DNA of 64,000 nucleotides from Uranotaenia lowii (taxonomy: Eukaryota; Arthropoda; Insecta; Diptera; Culicidae): positions 354,520,591 through 354,584,590 of the forward strand of contig NC_073693.1 in NCBI RefSeq assembly GCF_029784155.1. Direction: 5' to 3'. The first letter of the stretch is position 1. Each line of letters opens with the position of its first letter. The position numbers and the translations under genes were made by a program. Positions 60,550-64,000 of this stretch are shown here, one piece after another. Under the pieces are notes generated by a model. The model did not search any database. It saw only the letters and a list, made by a program, of their open reading frames with translations, and was not told the origin of the DNA.

Positions 60550-62302
60550 CAAAAATGACAAAATGACAAAAATGACAAAAAATGACAAAAAATTACAAAA
60601 ATGTCAAAAATGGCAAAAATGACAAAAATTACAAAATGACAAAAATGACAAATATGACAAAAATTACAAAAAAAAAAATTACAAAAAATGACAAAAATTA
60701 CAAAAATGACAAAAATTACAAAAATTACAAAAATTACAAAAATTACAAAAATTACAAAAATTACAAAAATTACAAAAAAAACAAAAATTACAAAAATTAC
60801 AACAAAAATTACAAAAATTACAAAAATTACAAAAATTACAAAAAATTACAAAAATTACAAAAATTACAAAAATTACAAAAATTACAAAAATTACAAAAAT
60901 TACAAAAATTACAAAAATTACAAAAATTACAAAAATTACAAAAATTACAAAAAATTACAAAAATTACAAAAATTACAAAAATTACAAAAATTACAAAAAT
61001 TACAAAAATTACAAAAATTACAAAAATTACAAAAATTACAAAAATTACAAAAATTACAAAAAATTACAAAAATTACACAAAAATTATAAAAAAATTACAA
61101 AAATTACAAAAATGATAAAAATTACCAAAAAAACAAAAATAACAAAAATAAGAAAAAATTACAAAAATTACAAAAATTACAAAATAACAAAATAACAAAA
61201 ATGACAAAAATGACAAAAATGACAAAAATGACAAAAAAATGACAAAAATGACAAAAATGACAAAAATGACAAAAATGACAAAAATGACAAAAATGACAAA
61301 AATGACAAAAATGACAAAAATGACAAAAATGACAAAAATGACAAAAATGACAAAAATGACAAAAATGACAAAAATGACAAAAATGACAAAAATGACAAAA
61401 ATGACAAAAATGACAAAAATGACAAAAATGACAAAAATGACAAAAATGACAAAAATGACAAAAAATGACAAAAATGACAAAAATGACACAAAATGACAAA
61501 AATGACAAAAATGACAAAAATGACAAAAATGACAGAAAAAAATGACAAAAATGACAAAATGACAAAAATGACAAAAATGACAAAAATGACAAAAATGACA
61601 AAAATGACAAAAATGACAAAAATGACAAAAATGACAAAAATGACAAAATTACAAAAAGACAAAATTACAAAAATTACAAAAATTACAAAAATGACAAAAA
61701 TGACAAAAATGACAAAAATGACAAAAATGACAAAAATGACAAAAATGACAAAAATGACAAAAATGACAAAAATGACAAAAATGACAAAAATGACAAAAAT
61801 GACAAAAATGACAAAAATGACAAAAATGACAAAAATGACAAAAATGACAAAAATGACAAAATGACAAAAATGACAAAAATGACAAAAATGACAAAAATGA
61901 CAAAAATGACAAAAATGACAAAATGACAAATGACAAAAATGACAAAAATGACAAAAATGACAAAAAATGACAAAAATGACAAAAATGACAAAAAATGACA
62001 AAAATGACAAAAATGACAAAAATGACAAAAATGACAAAAATGACAAAAATGACAAAAATGACAAAAATGACAAAAATGACAAAAATGACAAAAATGACAA
62101 AAATGACAAAAATGACAAAAATGACAAAAATGACAAAAATGACAAAAATGACAAAAATGACAAAAATGACAAAAATGACAAAAATGACAAAAATGACAAA
62201 AATGACAAAAAATGACAAAAAATGACAAAAATGACAAAAATGACAAAAATGACAAAATGACAAATGACAAAATGACAAAAATGACAAAATGACAAAAATG
62301 AA
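60550..62302. repeat. 9-bp satellite array 2, with a TTACAAAAA block
   Basis: Same unit as 48333-51090, but with more slippage (units of 8 to 10 bp). 60705-61180 is made almost wholly of the TTACAAAAA variant, then TGACAAAAA takes over. Edges are degenerate from about 60495. Confidence 0.95.
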
Positions 62303-62802
62303 NNNNNNNNNNNNNNNNNNNNNNNNNNNNNNNNNNNNNNNNNNNNNNNNNNNNNNNNNNNNNNNNNNNNNNNNNNNNNNNNNNNNNNNNNNNNNNNNNN
62401 NNNNNNNNNNNNNNNNNNNNNNNNNNNNNNNNNNNNNNNNNNNNNNNNNNNNNNNNNNNNNNNNNNNNNNNNNNNNNNNNNNNNNNNNNNNNNNNNNNNN
62501 NNNNNNNNNNNNNNNNNNNNNNNNNNNNNNNNNNNNNNNNNNNNNNNNNNNNNNNNNNNNNNNNNNNNNNNNNNNNNNNNNNNNNNNNNNNNNNNNNNNN
62601 NNNNNNNNNNNNNNNNNNNNNNNNNNNNNNNNNNNNNNNNNNNNNNNNNNNNNNNNNNNNNNNNNNNNNNNNNNNNNNNNNNNNNNNNNNNNNNNNNNNN
62701 NNNNNNNNNNNNNNNNNNNNNNNNNNNNNNNNNNNNNNNNNNNNNNNNNNNNNNNNNNNNNNNNNNNNNNNNNNNNNNNNNNNNNNNNNNNNNNNNNNNN
62801 NN
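62303..62802. other. Assembly gap, exactly 500 N
   Basis: Round-number gap inside the satellite. True length and content are unknown. Confidence 0.99.
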
Positions 62803-64000
62803 TTTTTGTCATTTTTGTCATTTTTGTCATTTTTGTCATTTCTGTCATTTTTGTCATTTTTGTCATTTTTGTCATTTTTGTCATTTTTGTCATTTTTGTC
62901 ATTTTTGTCATTTTTGTCATTTTTGTCATTTTTGTCATTTTTGTCATTTTTGTCATTTTTGTCATTTTTGTCATTTTTGTCATTTTTGTCATTTTTGTCA
63001 TTTTTGTCATTTTTGTCATTTTTGTCATTTCTGTCATTTTTGTCATTTTTGTCATTTTTGTCATTTTTGTCATTTTTGTCATTTTTGTCATTTTTGTCAT
63101 TTTTGTCATTTTTGTCATTTTTGTCATTTTTGTCATTTTTGTCATTTTTGTCATTTTTGTCATTTTTGTCATTTTTGTCATTTTTGTCATTTTTGTCATT
63201 TTTGTCATTTTTGTCATTTTTGTCATTTTTGTCATTTTTGTCATTTTTGTCATTTTTGTCATTTTTGTCATTTTTGTCATTTTTGTCATTTTTGTCATTT
63301 TTGTCATTTTTGTGATTTTTGTGATTTTTGTCATTTTTGTCATTTTTGTCATTTTTGTGATTTTTGTGATTTTTGTCATTTTTGTCATTTTTGTCATTTT
63401 TGTCATTTTTGTCATTTTTGTCATTTTTGTCATTTTTGTCATTTTTGTCATTTTTGTCATTTTTGTCATTTTTGTCATTTTTGTCATTTTTGTCATTTTT
63501 GTCATTTTTGTCATTTTTGTCATTTTTGTCATTTTTGTCATTTTTGTCATTTTTGTCATTTTTGTCATTTTTGTCATTTTTGTCATTTTTGTCATTTTTG
63601 TCATTTTTGTCATTTTTGTCATTTTTGTCATTTTTGTCATTTTTGTCATTTTTGTCATTTTTGTCATTTTTGTCATTTTTGTCATTTTTGTCATTTTTGT
63701 CATTTTTGTCATTTTTGTCATTTTTGTCATTTTTGTCATTTTTGTCATTTTTGTCATTTTTGTCATTTTTGTCATTTTTGTCATTTTTGTCATTTTTGTC
63801 ATTTTTGTCATTTTTGTCATTTTTGTCATTTTTGTCATTTTTGTCATTTTTGTCATTTTTGTCATTTTTGTCATTTTTAACATTTTTGTCATTTTTGTCA
63901 TTTTTGTCATTTTTGTCATTTTTGTCATTTTTGTCATTTTTGTCATTTTTGTCATTTTTGTCATTTTTGTCATTTTTGTCATTTTTGTCATTTTTGTCAT
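62803..64000. repeat. 9-bp satellite, opposite orientation, runs off the window
   Basis: The unit reads TTTTTGTCA on the plus strand, that is, the reverse complement of the array left of the gap. Rare variants: TTTCTGTCA (about 62840, 63027), TTTTTGTGA (about 63311-63366) and TTTTTAACA (about 63880). Confidence 0.97.

Noticed and set aside
61177..64000. Long frames in the second satellite, one crossing the N gap
   Set aside because: Same satellite artefact; the gap-spanning frame includes 500 unknown bases.

Overview
This is eukaryotic, AT-rich, gene-poor DNA. The best guess at the source is a mosquito with a large, repeat-loaded genome (culicine/Aedes-like). The grounds are an ITmD37E-type transposon (a group described from mosquitoes), RTE- and CR1/L2-like non-LTR pieces, Helitron copies with the ends TCTATATATATAAAAATG and GGTCAGCTAG, a Transib-like element, and many TA-flanked MITEs. 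No intact host protein-coding gene is recognised, and there are no rRNA, convincing tRNA or CRISPR features. The assignment is inference; no database was searched.

Layout. 1-1235 is a decayed RTE-like reverse transcriptase. 2075-3090 is a dispersed repeat split by a hAT-like foldback element. 3.1-7.7 kb is mostly featureless, with a weak promoter/first-exon candidate near 7.1 kb. 7753-9745 is a non-autonomous Helitron built of about eleven ~150-bp units, followed 10 bp later by a dead ITmD37E transposon (9756-11053). 12119-13150 is a Transib-like element whose ends look like V(D)J recombination signals with 23- and 13-bp spacers. 13562-18210 is a second Helitron copy that carries two inserted elements, one of which (hAT-like) carries a third that contains a tiny spliced-gene-like sequence. 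19.4-24.1 kb holds a TA-flanked MITE, a 5'-truncated non-LTR copy with a 40-bp target-site duplication, and another insertion with a 23-bp duplication. 30-34.6 kb is a cluster of MITEs. 35642-39166 is a complete LTR element in minus orientation, with 197-bp LTRs, a 5-bp duplication, a primer-binding site and a polypurine tract but no proteins. 42.0-46.5 kb contains CR1/L2-like and RTE fragments, one RTE fragment split by a 1042-bp solo LTR. 48.3-51.1 kb and 60.5-64.0 kb are arrays of a 9-bp satellite (TGACAAAAA). The second is broken by a 500-N gap, across which the strand of the repeat flips.

Between the repeats lie blocks of apparently unique, more GC-balanced, non-coding DNA (about 25.5-26.8, 40.6-41.7, 46.6-47.8, 51.1-52.6 and 59.4-60.4 kb). 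They may be pieces of one old intron or intergenic region separated by insertions.

There is no operon-like cooperation here. The window is a record of nested transposition, and several insertions can be proved from duplications and from uninterrupted sibling copies inside the same window. The most striking items are the Transib-like 12/23 end architecture, the LTR element with a predicted stem around its primer-binding site, and the four-level nest at 13.6-18.2 kb.
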